DNA of 64,000 bases, taken from positions 14,220,501 through 14,284,500 of the forward strand of contig OY756967.1 in assembly GCA_963580455.1 (NCBI GenBank), read 5' to 3'. Source of the DNA: Euonymus europaeus. Its lineage: Eukaryota > Streptophyta > Magnoliopsida > Celastrales > Celastraceae. The notes beneath the pieces were generated by a model, which saw only the letters and a program-made list of their open reading frames with translations, was not told where the DNA came from and searched no databases. Shown in pieces: positions 10,505-21,700 of this stretch (the stretch's first letter is position 1; the number at the start of each line of letters is the position of its first letter). A program made the position numbers and the translations under genes.

Positions 10505-10530
10505 AGGAAAAGTACTCGGAGTTGTTCAGT
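10462..10530 (+). pseudogene. Frameshifted remainder of the chromodomain
   Basis: From 10462 the third forward frame reads [16 protein letters not shown] and on through KYSELFS, the usual end of a plant chromovirus chromodomain. It is out of frame with pol, which reads through the same bases to TGA at 10502. The spacing between the conserved W (10454) and H (10462) is one base short of the two-codon gap expected. Chromodomains tether integrase to histone-tail marks, so this copy's integrase should lack a complete tether. Confidence 0.85.
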
Positions 10531-10574
10531 GATTCAGGTACGTGTGTAGTTAAATTTCGGGACGAAATTTTATT

Positions 10575-10587
10575 AAGGGGGGAAGGA
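10575..10587 (+). other. Polypurine tract
   Basis: AAGGGGGGAAGGA directly abuts the TG of the right LTR and follows the TTTCGGGACGAAATTTT sequence typical of this element group. It is the primer site for plus-strand synthesis. The 83 bases between the pol stop and the right LTR hold only this tract and the chromodomain remainder. Confidence 0.93.
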
Positions 10588-12736
10588 TGTGAAACCCCGA
10601 CCCAAAATTTTTAGTTTTGAGTTGAAAAACGGATGATCCGAGAAGTACGGAATCATGGGAAAATAGTTTTGGAGCTTGGTTCGGTAAATGGGTCATAACT
10701 TTTAGTGTACATGTCCGTTTTGGGCCCGTAATATATCAAATCGAAGCTTAGACCAAGCCGGAAAATAAATTTGAGAAAAAACAGGGTTCTGTGAACAGTA
10801 ATCCGTCCAGACGGATAATTAAGCGTCCGGACGGATTTGCCTAGAATCAAGGCAGTGAGTTCTGTGAATAGTAATCCGTCCGGACGGATAATTGGGCGTC
10901 CGGACGGATTTGCCTAGAGGAAGGGCAGTGGGTTACGGGAACAGTAATCCGTCCGGACGGCCACTTAGGGCGTCCGGACGGCTGTCGGGAAAATCAGATA
11001 TTAAGCCCAGAATTTGACATTTTCTGCATAAAATTCTTGGAGAAGCCCGATAGAGAGAGAGAGAGAGAGAAGAAGAGAGAGAAAGTGGTTTTAGCAAGAG
11101 TTTGGCTTGGGGATTGAAGATTGGTGACCATTGAAGCTTGGGAAGGAAGATTCAAGCTTGATTTTGGAGATTTGGTAAGTTTTTCATAGTTTTTGTAAAT
11201 TCTAGGTTTTTCTAGATTTGCTAGATTCTTGAAGAGTTGAGTGCTATGCTTTAGATATGTTGTTTATAGGTTGATTTTGGATGTTTATGTAGATTGGTTT
11301 GTGTTTTGGAGTTGAGTTGAGCTTGGAGTGAGTTTGGAGGATTTTGGAAGAAATTTCTAGAGAGAGAAGTAAGTGATTTCGAAATTATTGATTTAATTTG
11401 ATGTTTATATGAGTTGTTGGTTGTTTATTGATGTGTGAATGGGTTCGGTTTCGCCACATTGTTAGGTTTGGGAAATCGGAACCCTAGGAACGTAATTGTG
11501 GAATTTGTGGTAAATTGCTCGGCACGAGGTAGGGGATTTCCAACCTTTGTTTCTATAATTCGTTATTGTTGCCTAAATAGCGTTTCGATTCTTCATTGGT
11601 CGCCATTATTTGAGTTTCCGCCTTAATTGCTTCTAAGGGGAAACGAGCCTTGTGTGGATTATTGTTTGATGTTGAATGTTGCATGACCCGATTTTGTGTT
11701 CCGTCATTTACGGTCACATTGTGATTTTCCGTTCATGCATCATGGTAGTTATGTAAAATATATAGGATGTTCATATATACTTATCTATTCTGCATGACAT
11801 GTCATAATGCATTAGAGATGCATGGGGGACTCGGGTATGGACTCGGGAACCCTTAAGTTACTTGAAAGCCACATGGGAGGATGGCAAGGTGAAGGTTGTT
11901 ATCACCAAGTCACGTGAACTCCATGTGGGGTAACGCACTAAGGGTAGGGTCGAGAGTGACTTGCCTTGTTGGGTGCGGGCGTGATAGGTTCACGCAACCG
12001 GATGATCCTAGGAGTGGTTGGTTGTGGTGAGCTTGCTCCCGGGCAATATTACATTGAGTTGCAATGGTATTGTGGTTGTTATGCTCCGAAAGGGTCGATC
12101 CGGGTAAATGTTGATGTGAAATTGTTGAGTATACGTTCATGTGGTAGGTACATATTGATGCATTACTTCCTTCGGTTCTGCCTATATCAATGTTTACTTC
12201 TTTACCCTACTGAGCTTCTAGCTCACTCCTTTACTTTCTTCCTTTCACAGGAGATACTGGTACAGGTACCGGTGATGCGGATCGGTGAGCGGGACGTGAC
12301 ATGGATGGCCCTGGATAGGATAGAGTGCTAGAGATATACTCTATGCATGTGGGTTTATGTAGTATATCTATGTTGAGAGAATATAACCATTTAGCACGGT
12401 TGTGCTTTTATGTGGATGTGGATGTTGAATTCTGGTTATATTTGATGCTATAAAAATCTGTGTGTGGATTTATATGTGATGCCATCAGTTTGTGCATGCT
12501 GGTAGTGGATGGCCTGAGGCCTAGGGTCAGGATTGCATGTGGTTGAGGCCTGAGGCCTATGTTTGCTAGGTTGCTAGTGTGATGTTGTTGTTGCTGCGTT
12601 TCTGATGCAGGTGCGCACTCTCCGATATACGGGGAGGTGCCGCCGGATTTCCGGTTGATACCGGATGTTCACACTAGTGACCTAGGAAGGGTGCGGAGAG
12701 AGCACCCAGTCGCGTCTCCGGAAACGGGGCGTAACA
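10588..12736 (+). repeat. 3' long terminal repeat (2,149 bp)
   Basis: This is the direct repeat of 3481-5631, beginning TGTGAAACCC and ending GGGGCGTAACA. Differences seen by eye are single-base, mostly transitions. They include T/C at the tenth-twelfth base region, G/A at the last LTR bases (GTGACA versus GTAACA), G/T near 11790, G/C at about 12614 and one lost GA dinucleotide near 11070. The triple palindrome block is at about 10787-10997. High similarity means recent insertion or recent gene conversion between the LTRs. Confidence 0.96.
10787..10997. repeat. Triple tandem subrepeat with GC palindromes in the 3' LTR
   Basis: This is the counterpart of 3680-3890 at a 7,107-bp offset, again with three units and six CCGTCCGGACGG-type palindromes. 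The first palindrome of the first unit carries the same central A (CCGTCCAGACGG) as in the left LTR, so that change predates insertion. Confidence 0.9.
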
Positions 12737-12741
12737 TTATA
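12737..12741. other. Target site duplication (right), TTATA
   Basis: TTATA follows the terminal ACA of the right LTR and matches 3476-3480. Normal satellite sequence (TTGTTCTACTAAGTC) resumes at 12742. Confidence 0.97.
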
Positions 12742-15700
12742 TTGTTCTACTAAGTCAAATTTTATGAGTATAAGCTTCCGAGATTATTTCGATGCCAAAA
12801 CATTAACTTTCCATGACAAATGGACAAAACCGTTAAAAGCTCCTCCATAGAAAGAGTTGGACAACTTCAGACAATCAAAGTTGCTCGGTGTACACTTTTT
12901 ATTGTTCTTTTAGGTTAAATTTTACGAAAATGAGCTTCCAGGATTATTTCGATGCCAAAACACCTACTTTCTATGACAAATCGACAAAACCGGTAGATGC
13001 TCCTCCATAGAGAGAGTAGAGCAACTTCGAACAATCAAAGTTGCTCGGTGTACACTTTTTATTTTTCTTCTATGTTAAATTTTACGAAAATGAGCTTCCA
13101 GGATTATTTCGATGCCAAAACACCAACTTTCTATGACAAATGGACAAAATCGTTAAAAGCTCCTCCATAGAGAGAGTTGAGCAACTTCGGACTATCAGAG
13201 TTGCCCAGTGTACACTTTTTATTGTTCTTTTATGTTAAATTTTACGAAAATGAGCTTCTAGGATTATTTCGATGCCAAAACACCAACTTTCTATGACAAA
13301 TGGACAAAATCGTTAAAAGCTCCTCCATAGAGAGAGTTGAGCAACTTCGGACTATCAGAGTTGCTCGGTGTACACTTTTTATTGTTCTTTTATGTTAAAT
13401 TTTACGAAAATGAGCTTCTAGGATTATTTCGATGCCAAAACACCAACTTTCTATGACAAATGGACAAAACCGTTAAAAGCTCCTCCATAGAGAGAGTTGG
13501 GCAACTTCGGACAATCAAAGTTGCTCGGTGTACACTTTATATTATTCTACTAAGTCAAATTTTACGAGTATAAGCTTCCGAGATTATATTGATGCCAAAA
13601 CATTAACTTTCTATGAGAAATGGACAAAACCGTTAAAAGCTCCTCCATAGAAAGAGTTGGGCAATTTCGGACAATCAAAGTTGCTCGGTGTACAATTTTT
13701 ATTCTTGTTTTATGTTAAATTTTACGAAAATGAGCTTCCAGGATTATTTCGATGCCAAAACACCAATTTACTATGACAAATGGACAAAACCGGTAAATGC
13801 TCCTCCATAGAGAGAGTAGAGCAACTTCGGACAATCAAAGTTGCTCGGTGTACACTTTTTATTGTTCTTCTATGTCAAATTTTACGAGTATAAGCTTCTG
13901 AGATTATTTCGATGCCAAAACATTAACTTTCTATGAGAAATGGACAAAACAGTTAAAAGCTCCTCCATAGAAAGAGTTGGGCAACTTCGGACAATCAAAG
14001 TTGCTCGTTGTACACTTTTTATTCTTGTTTTATGTTAAATTTTATGAAAATGAGCTTCCAGGATTATTTCGATGTCAAAACACCAACTTTCTATGACAAA
14101 TGGACAAAACCGTTAAAAGCTCCTCCATAGAGAGAGTTGAGCAACTTCGGACAATCAAAGTTGCTCGGCGTACACTTTATATTATCCTACTAAGTCAAAT
14201 TTTACGAGTATAAGCTTCCGAGATTATTTCGATGCCAAAACATTAAATTTCTATGACAAATGGACAAAACCGTTAAAAGCTCCTTCATAGAAAGAGTTGG
14301 GCAACTTCATACAATCAAAGTTTCTCGGTGTACACTTTTTATTGTTCTTTTATGTTAAATTTTACGAAAATGAGCTTCCAGGATTATTTCGATTCCAAAA
14401 CACCAACTTTCTATTACAAATGGACAAAAAAGGTAAATGCTCCTCCATAGAGAGAGTAGAGCAACTTCGGACAATCAAAGTTGCTCGGTGTACACTTTTT
14501 ATTGTTCTTCTATGTTAAATTTTACGAAAATGAGCTTCCAGGATTATTTCGATGCCAAAAAACCAACATTCTATGACAAATGGAAAAAACCGTTAAAAGC
14601 TCCTCCATAGAGAGAGTTGAGCAACTTCGGACTATCAAAGTTGCTCGGTGTACACTTTTTATTGTTCTTCAATGTTAAATTTTTCGAAAATGAGCTTCCA
14701 GGATTATTTTGATGCCAAAACAACAACTTTCTACGACAAATATACAAAACCGTTAAAAGCTCCTCCATAAAGAGAGTAGAGCAACTTCGGACAATCAAAG
14801 TTGCTCGGTGTACATTTTATATTGTTCTACTAAGTCAAATTTTACGAGTATAATCTTCCGAGATTATTTCGATGCCAAAAGATTAACTTTTTATGACAAA
14901 TGGACAAAACCGTTAAAAGTTCCTCCATAGAAAGAGTTGGGCAACTTCGGACAATCAAAGTTGCTCGGTGTACACTTTTTGTTGTTCTTTTGTGTTAAAT
15001 TTTACTAAAATGAGCTTCCAGGATTATTTTGATGCCAAAACACTAACTTTCTATGACAAATGGACAAAACCGTTAAAAGCCCCTCCATAGAGAGAGTTGA
15101 GCAACTTCGGACAATCAAAGTTGCTCGGTGTACACTTTTTATTGTTCTTTTATGTTAAATTTTACGAAAATGAGCTTCCAGTATTTTTTCGATGCCAAAA
15201 TACCAACTTCCTATGACAAATGGACAAAATCGTTAAAAGCTCCTCCATAGAGAGAGTTGGGCAACTTCGGACAATCAAAGTTGCTCGGTGTACACTTTAT
15301 ATTGTTCTACTAAGTCAAATTTTACGAGTATAAGCTTCCGAGATTATTTCGATGCCAAAACATTAACTTTCTATGACAAATGGACAAAACCGTTAAAAGC
15401 TCCTCCATAGAAAGAGTTGGCGACTTCGGACAATCAAAGTTGCTCGGTGTACACTTTTTGTTGTTCTTTTATGTTAAATTTTACGAAAATGAGATTCTAG
15501 GATTATTTCGATGCCAAAACACCAACTTTCTATGACAAATGGACAAAACCGTTAAAAGTTTTTCCATAGAGACAGTTGAGCAACTTCGCACTATCGAATT
15601 TGCTAGGTGTACACTTTTTAATTTTCTTCTATGTTAAATTTTACGAAAATGAGCTTCCAGGATTATTTCGATGCCAAAACACCAACTTTCTCTGACAAAT

Positions 15701-18700
15701 GGACAAAACCATTAAAAGCTCCTCCATAGAGAGAGTTGAGCAACTTCAGACAATCAAAGTTGCTTGGGGTACACTTTATATTGTTCTACTATGTCAAATT
15801 TTACGAGTATAAGCTTCCGAGATTATTTCGATGCCAAAACATTAACTTTCTATGACAAATGGACAAAACCGTTAAAAGTTCCTCCATAGAAAGAGTTGGG
15901 CAACTTCGGACAATCAAAGTTGCTCGGTGTACACTTTTTGTTGTTCTTTTATGTTAAATTTTACGAAAATGAGCTTCCAGGATTATTTTGATGCCAAAAC
16001 ACCAACTTTCTATGAAAAATGGACAAAACCGTTAAAAGCCCCTCCATAGAGAGAGTTGAGCAACTTCGGACAATCAAAGTTGCTCGGTGTACACTTTTTA
16101 TTGTTCTTTTATGTTAAATTTTACGAAAATGAGCTTCCAGTATTTTTCGATGACAAAATACCAACTTCCTATGACAAATGGACAAAACCGTTAAAAGCTC
16201 CTCCATAGAGAGAGTTGAGCAACTTCGGACAATCAAAGTTGCTCGGTGTACACTTTATATTGTTCTACTATGTCAAATTTTACGAGTATAAGCTTCCGGG
16301 ATTATTTCGATGCCAAAACATTAACTTTCTATGAAAAATGGACAAAACCGTTAAAAGCTCCTTCATAGAAAGAGTTGGCAACTTCGGACAATCAAAGTTG
16401 CTCGGTGTACACTTTTTGTTGTTCTTTTATGTTAAATTTTACGAAAATGAGCTTCTAGGATTATTTCGATGCCAAAACACCAACTTTCTATGACAAATGG
16501 ACAAAACCGTTAAAAGTTTTTCCACAAAGAGAGTTGAGCAACTTCGCACTATCAAATTTGCTAGGTGTACACTTTTTAATTTTCTTCTATGTTAAATTTT
16601 ACGAAAATGAGCTTCCAGGATTATTTCGATGCCAAAACACCAACTTTCTCTGACAAATGGACAAAACCATTAAAAGCTCCTCCATAGAGAGAGTTGAGCA
16701 ACTTCAGACTATCAAAGTTGCTTGGTGTACACTTTATATTGTTCTACTAAGTAGTATTTTACGAGTATGAGCTTCCAGGATTATTTCGATGCCAAAACAC
16801 CAACTTTCTATGACAAATGGACAAAACCGTTAAAAGCTCCTCCATAGAGAGAGTTGAGCAACTTCGGACATTCAAAGTTGCTAGGTGTACACTTTTTATT
16901 GTTCTTTTATGTTAAATTTCGCGAAAATGAGGTTCCAAGTTTCTTTCGATGCTAAAACGCCAACTTTCTATGACAAATGGACATAACCGTTAAAAGCACC
17001 TCCATAGAGAGAGTTGAGCAACTTCGGACTATTAAAGTTGCTCGGTGTACACTTTTTATTGTTCTTCTATTTTAAATTTTAAGAAAATGAGCTTCAAGGA
17101 TTATTTCCATGCCAAAACAGCAACTTTCTATGACAAATGGACAAAACCGTTAAAAGCTCCTCCATAGAGAGAGTTGAGCACCTTCGGACTATCAAAGTTG
17201 CTCAGTGTACAATTTTTATTGCTCTTTTATGTTAAATTTTACAAAAATGAGCTTCCAGGATTTTTTCGATGCCAAAATACCAACTTTCTATGACAAATGG
17301 ACAAAGCCGTTAAAAGCTCCTCCATAGAGAGAGTTGAGAAACTTCGGACTATCAAAGTTGCTCGATGTACACTTTTCATTGTTCTTCTATGTTAAATTTT
17401 ACGAAAATGAGCTTCCAGGATTATTTCGATGCCAAAATACCAACTTTCTATGACAAATGGACAAAACCGTTAAAAGCTCCTCCATAGAGAGAGTTGACCA
17501 ACTTCGGACAATCAAAGTTGCTCGGTGTACACTTTATATTGTTCTACTAAGTCAAATTTTACGAGTATAAGCTTCCGAGATTATTTCGATGCCAAAACAT
17601 TAACTTTTTATGACAAATGGACAAATCCGTTAAAAGCTCCTCCATAGAAAGAGTTGGGCAACTTCGGACAATCAAAGTTGCTCGGTGTACACTTTTTATT
17701 GTTCTTTTATGTTAAATTTTACGAAAATGAGCTTCCAGGATTATTTCGATGCCAAAACACCAACTTTCTATGACAAATGGACAAAACCGGTAAATGCTCC
17801 TCCATAGAGAGAGTAGAGCAACTTCGGACAACCAAAGTTGCTCGGTGTACACTTTTTATTGTTCTTCTATATTAAATTTTACGAAAATGAGCTTCCAAGA
17901 TTATTTCGATGCCAAAACACCAACTTTCTATGACAAATGGAAAAAACCGTTAAAAGCTCCTCCATAGGGAGAGTTGAGAACCTTCGGACTATCACAGTTG
18001 CTCGGTGCACACTTTTTATTGTTCTTCTATATTAAATTTTATGAAAATGAGCTTCCAAGATTATTTCGATGCCAAAACACCAAATTTCTATGATAAATGG
18101 ACAAAACCGTTAAAAGCTCCTCCATAGAGAGAATTGAGCAACTTCGGACAATCAAAGTTGCTCGGCGTACACTTTATATTATCCTACTAAGTCAAATTTT
18201 ACGAGTATAAGCTTCCGGGATTATTTCGATGCCAAAACATTAACTTTCTATGACAAATGGACAAAACCGTTAAAAGCTCCTTCATAGAAAGAGTTGGGCA
18301 ACTTCGGACAATCAAAGTTGCTCGGTGTACACTTTTTGTTGTTCTTTTATGTTAAATTTTACGAAAATGAGCTTGCAGAATTATTTGGATGCCAAAACAC
18401 CAACTTTCTATGACAAATGGACAAAACTGTTAAAAGCCCCTCCATAGAGAGAGTTGAGCAACTTCGGACAATCAAAGTTGCTCGGTGTACACTTTTTATT
18501 GTTCTTTTATGTTAAATTTTACGAAAATGAGCTTCCAGTATTTTTTCGATGCCAAAATACCAACTTTCTATGAAAAATGAGACAAAACCGTTAAAAGCTC
18601 CTCCATAGAGATAGTTGAGCAACATCGGACTATCAGAGTTGCTCGGTGTACACTTTTTATTGTTCTTTTATTTTAACTTTTACGAAAATGAGCTTCCAGG

Positions 18701-21700
18701 ATTATTTCGATGCTAAAACAGCAACTTTCTATGACAAATGGACAAAACCATTAAAAGCTCCTCCATAGAGAGAGTTGAGCAACTTCGGACAATCAAAGTT
18801 GCTCGGTGTACACTTTATATTGTTCTACTAAGTCAAATTTTACGAGTATAAGCTTCCGAGATTATTTCGATGCCAAAACATTAACTTTCTATAACAAATG
18901 GACAAAACCGTTAAAAGCTCCTCCATAGAAAGAGTTGGCCAACTTCGGACAATCAAAGTTGCTCGGTGTACACTTTTTATTGTTCTTTTATGTTAAATTT
19001 TACCAAAATGAGCTTCCAGGATTATTTCGATGCCAAAACAACAACTTTCTATGACAAATGGACAAAACCGATAAATGCTCCCCCATAGAGAGAGTAGAGC
19101 AACTTCGGACAATCAAAGTTGCTCGGTGTACACTTTTTATTGTTCTTCTATGTTAAATTTTACGAAAATGAGCTTCCAGGATTATTTTGATGCCAAAACA
19201 CCAACTTTCTATGACAAATGGACAAAACCGTTAAAAGGTCCTCTATAGAGAGAGTTGAGCAAATTCGGACAATCAAAGTTGCTCGGTGTACACTTTATAT
19301 TGTTCTACTAAGTCAAATTTTACGAGTATAAGCTTCCGGGATTATTTCGGTGCCAAAACATTAACTTTCTATGAAAAATGGACAAAACCGTTAAAAGCTC
19401 CTCAATAGAAAGAGTTGGCAACTTCGGACAATCAAAGCTGCTCGGTGTACACTTTTTGTTGTTCTTTTATGTTAAATTTTACGAAAATGAGCTTCTAAGA
19501 TTATTTCGATGCCAAAACACCAACTTTCTATGACAAATGGACAAAACCGTTAAAAGTTATTCCACAGAGAGAGTTGAGCAACTTCGCACTATCAAATTTG
19601 CTAGGTGTACACTTTTTAATTTTCTTCTATGTTAAATTTTACGAAAATGAGCTTGCAGGATTATTTCGATGCCAAAACACCAACTTTCTCTGACAAATGG
19701 ACAAAACCATTAAAAGCTCCTCCATAGAGAGAGTTAAGCAACTTCAGACTATCAAAGTTGCTTGGTGTACACTTTATATTGTTCTACTAAGTCATATTTT
19801 ACGAGTATGAGCTTCCAAGATTATTTCGATGCCAAAACACCAACTTTCTATGACAAATGGACAAAACCGTTAAAAGCTCCTCCATAGAGAGAGTTGAGCA
19901 ACTTCGGACATTCAAAGTTGCTAGGTGTACACTTTTTATTGTTCTTTTATGTTAAATTTCACGAAAATGAGGTTTCAAGATTATTTCGATGCTAAAACAC
20001 CAACTTTCTATGACAAATGGACATAACCGTTAAAAGCTCCTCCATAGAGAGAGTTGAGCTACTTCGGACTATTAAAGTTGCTCGGTGTACACTTTTTATT
20101 GTTCTTCTATTATAAATTTTAAGAAAATGAGCTTCAAGGATTATTTCGATGCTAAAACACCAACTTTCTATGACAAATGGACATAACCGTTAAAAGCTCC
20201 TCCATAGAGAGAGTTGAGCAACTTTGGACTATAAAAGTTGCTCGGTGTACACTTTTTATTGTTCTTCTATTTTAAATTTTACGAAAATGAGCTTCGAGGA
20301 TTATTTCCATGCCAAAACAACAACTTTCTATGACAAATGGACAAAACCGTTAAATGCTCCTCCATAGAGAGAGTTGAGCAACTTCGGACTATCAAAGTTG
20401 CTCGGTGCACACTTTTTATTGTTCTTCTATGTTAAATTTTTCGAAAATGAGCTTCCAAGATGATTTCGATGCCAAAACACCAAATTTCTATGATAAATGG
20501 ACAAAACCGTTAAAAGCTCCTCCATAGAGAGAGTTGAGCAACTTCGAACAATCAAAGTTGCTCGGCGTACACTTTATATTATCCTACTAAGTCAAATTTT
20601 ACGAGTATAAGCTTCCGAGATTATTTCGATGCCAAAACATTAACTTTCTGTGACAAATGGACAAAACCGTTAAAAGCTCCTTCATAGAAAGAGTTGGGCA
20701 ACTTCGGACAATCAAAGTTGCTCGGTGTACACTTTTTATTGTTCTTTTATGTTAAATTTTACGAAAATGAGCTTCCAGGATTATTTCGATGCCAAAACAC
20801 CAACTTTCTATGACAAATGGACAAAACCGGTAAATGCTCCTCCAAAGAGAGAGTAGAGCAACTTCGGACAATCAAAGTTGCTCGTTGTACACTTTTTATT
20901 GTTCTTCTATATTAAATTTTACGAAAATGAGCTTCCAAGATTATTTCGATGCCAAAACGCCAACTTTCTATGACAAATGGAAAAAACCGTTAAAAGCTCC
21001 TCCATAGGGAGAGTTGAGAACCTTCGGACTATCACAGTTGCTCGGTGCACACTTTTTATTGTTCTTCTATGTTAAATTTTACGAAAATGAGCTTCCAAGA
21101 TTATTTCGATGCCAAAACACCAAATTTCTATGATAAATGGACAAAACCGTTAAAAGCTCCTCCATAGAGAGAGTTGAGCAACTTCGGACAATCAAAGTTG
21201 CTCGGCGTACACTTTATATTATCCTACTAAGTCAAATTTTACGAGTATAAGCTTCCGAGATTATTTCGATGCCAAAACATTAACTTTCTATGACAAATGG
21301 ACAAAACCATTAAAAGCTCCTTCATAGAAAGAGTTGGGCAACTTCGGACAATCAAAGTTGCTCGGTGTACACTTTTTGTTGTTCTTTTATGTTAAATTTT
21401 ACGAAAATGAGCTTGCAGGATTATTTGGATGCCAAAACACCAACTTTCTATGACAAATGGACAAAACTGTTAAAAGCCCCTCCATAGAGAGAGTTGAGCA
21501 ACTTCGGACAATCAAAGTTGCTCGGTGTACACTTTTTATTGTTCTTTTATGTTAAATTTTACGAAAATGAGCTTCCAGGATTATTTCGATGCCAAAACAC
21601 CAACTTTCTATGACAAATGGACAAAACCGGTAAATGCTCCTCCAAAGAGAGAGTAGAGCAACTTCGGACAATCAAAGTTGCTCGTTGTACACTTTTTATT

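Larger units (their letters stand above)
3481..12736 (+). mobile_element. Full-length Ty3/gypsy chromovirus LTR retrotransposon (Tekay/Del-like)
   Basis: This is a complete 9,256-bp element inserted in the satellite. From left to right it has a 2,151-bp LTR, a primer binding site at 5635, gag, pol with protease, reverse transcriptase, RNase H and integrase in that order, a polypurine tract and a 2,149-bp LTR. Integrase after RT/RNase H places it in Ty3/gypsy (Metaviridae). The GPY/F-type module after integrase and the C-terminal chromodomain remnant (IPVVKVMW, then EEATWE in another frame) place it among plant chromoviruses. LTRs over 2 kb and the chromodomain type fit Tekay/Del best, but I assign the clade from memory of family features, not from a tree. 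The LTRs differ by about 14 substitutions and one 2-bp GA-repeat length change by hand count (about 0.65%). At the commonly used plant rate of 1.3e-8 per site per year this gives roughly a quarter of a million years. An in-frame TAG at 6851 and a frameshift near 10457-10461 suggest this copy cannot make all of its proteins alone. Confidence 0.97.

Noticed and set aside
3481..12736. CRM-type centromere-targeting chromovirus
   Set aside because: The C-terminal remnant ([14 protein letters not shown]) is a standard chromodomain with LTRs over 2 kb, which fits Tekay/Del better than CRM. A phylogeny of the RT would settle this.
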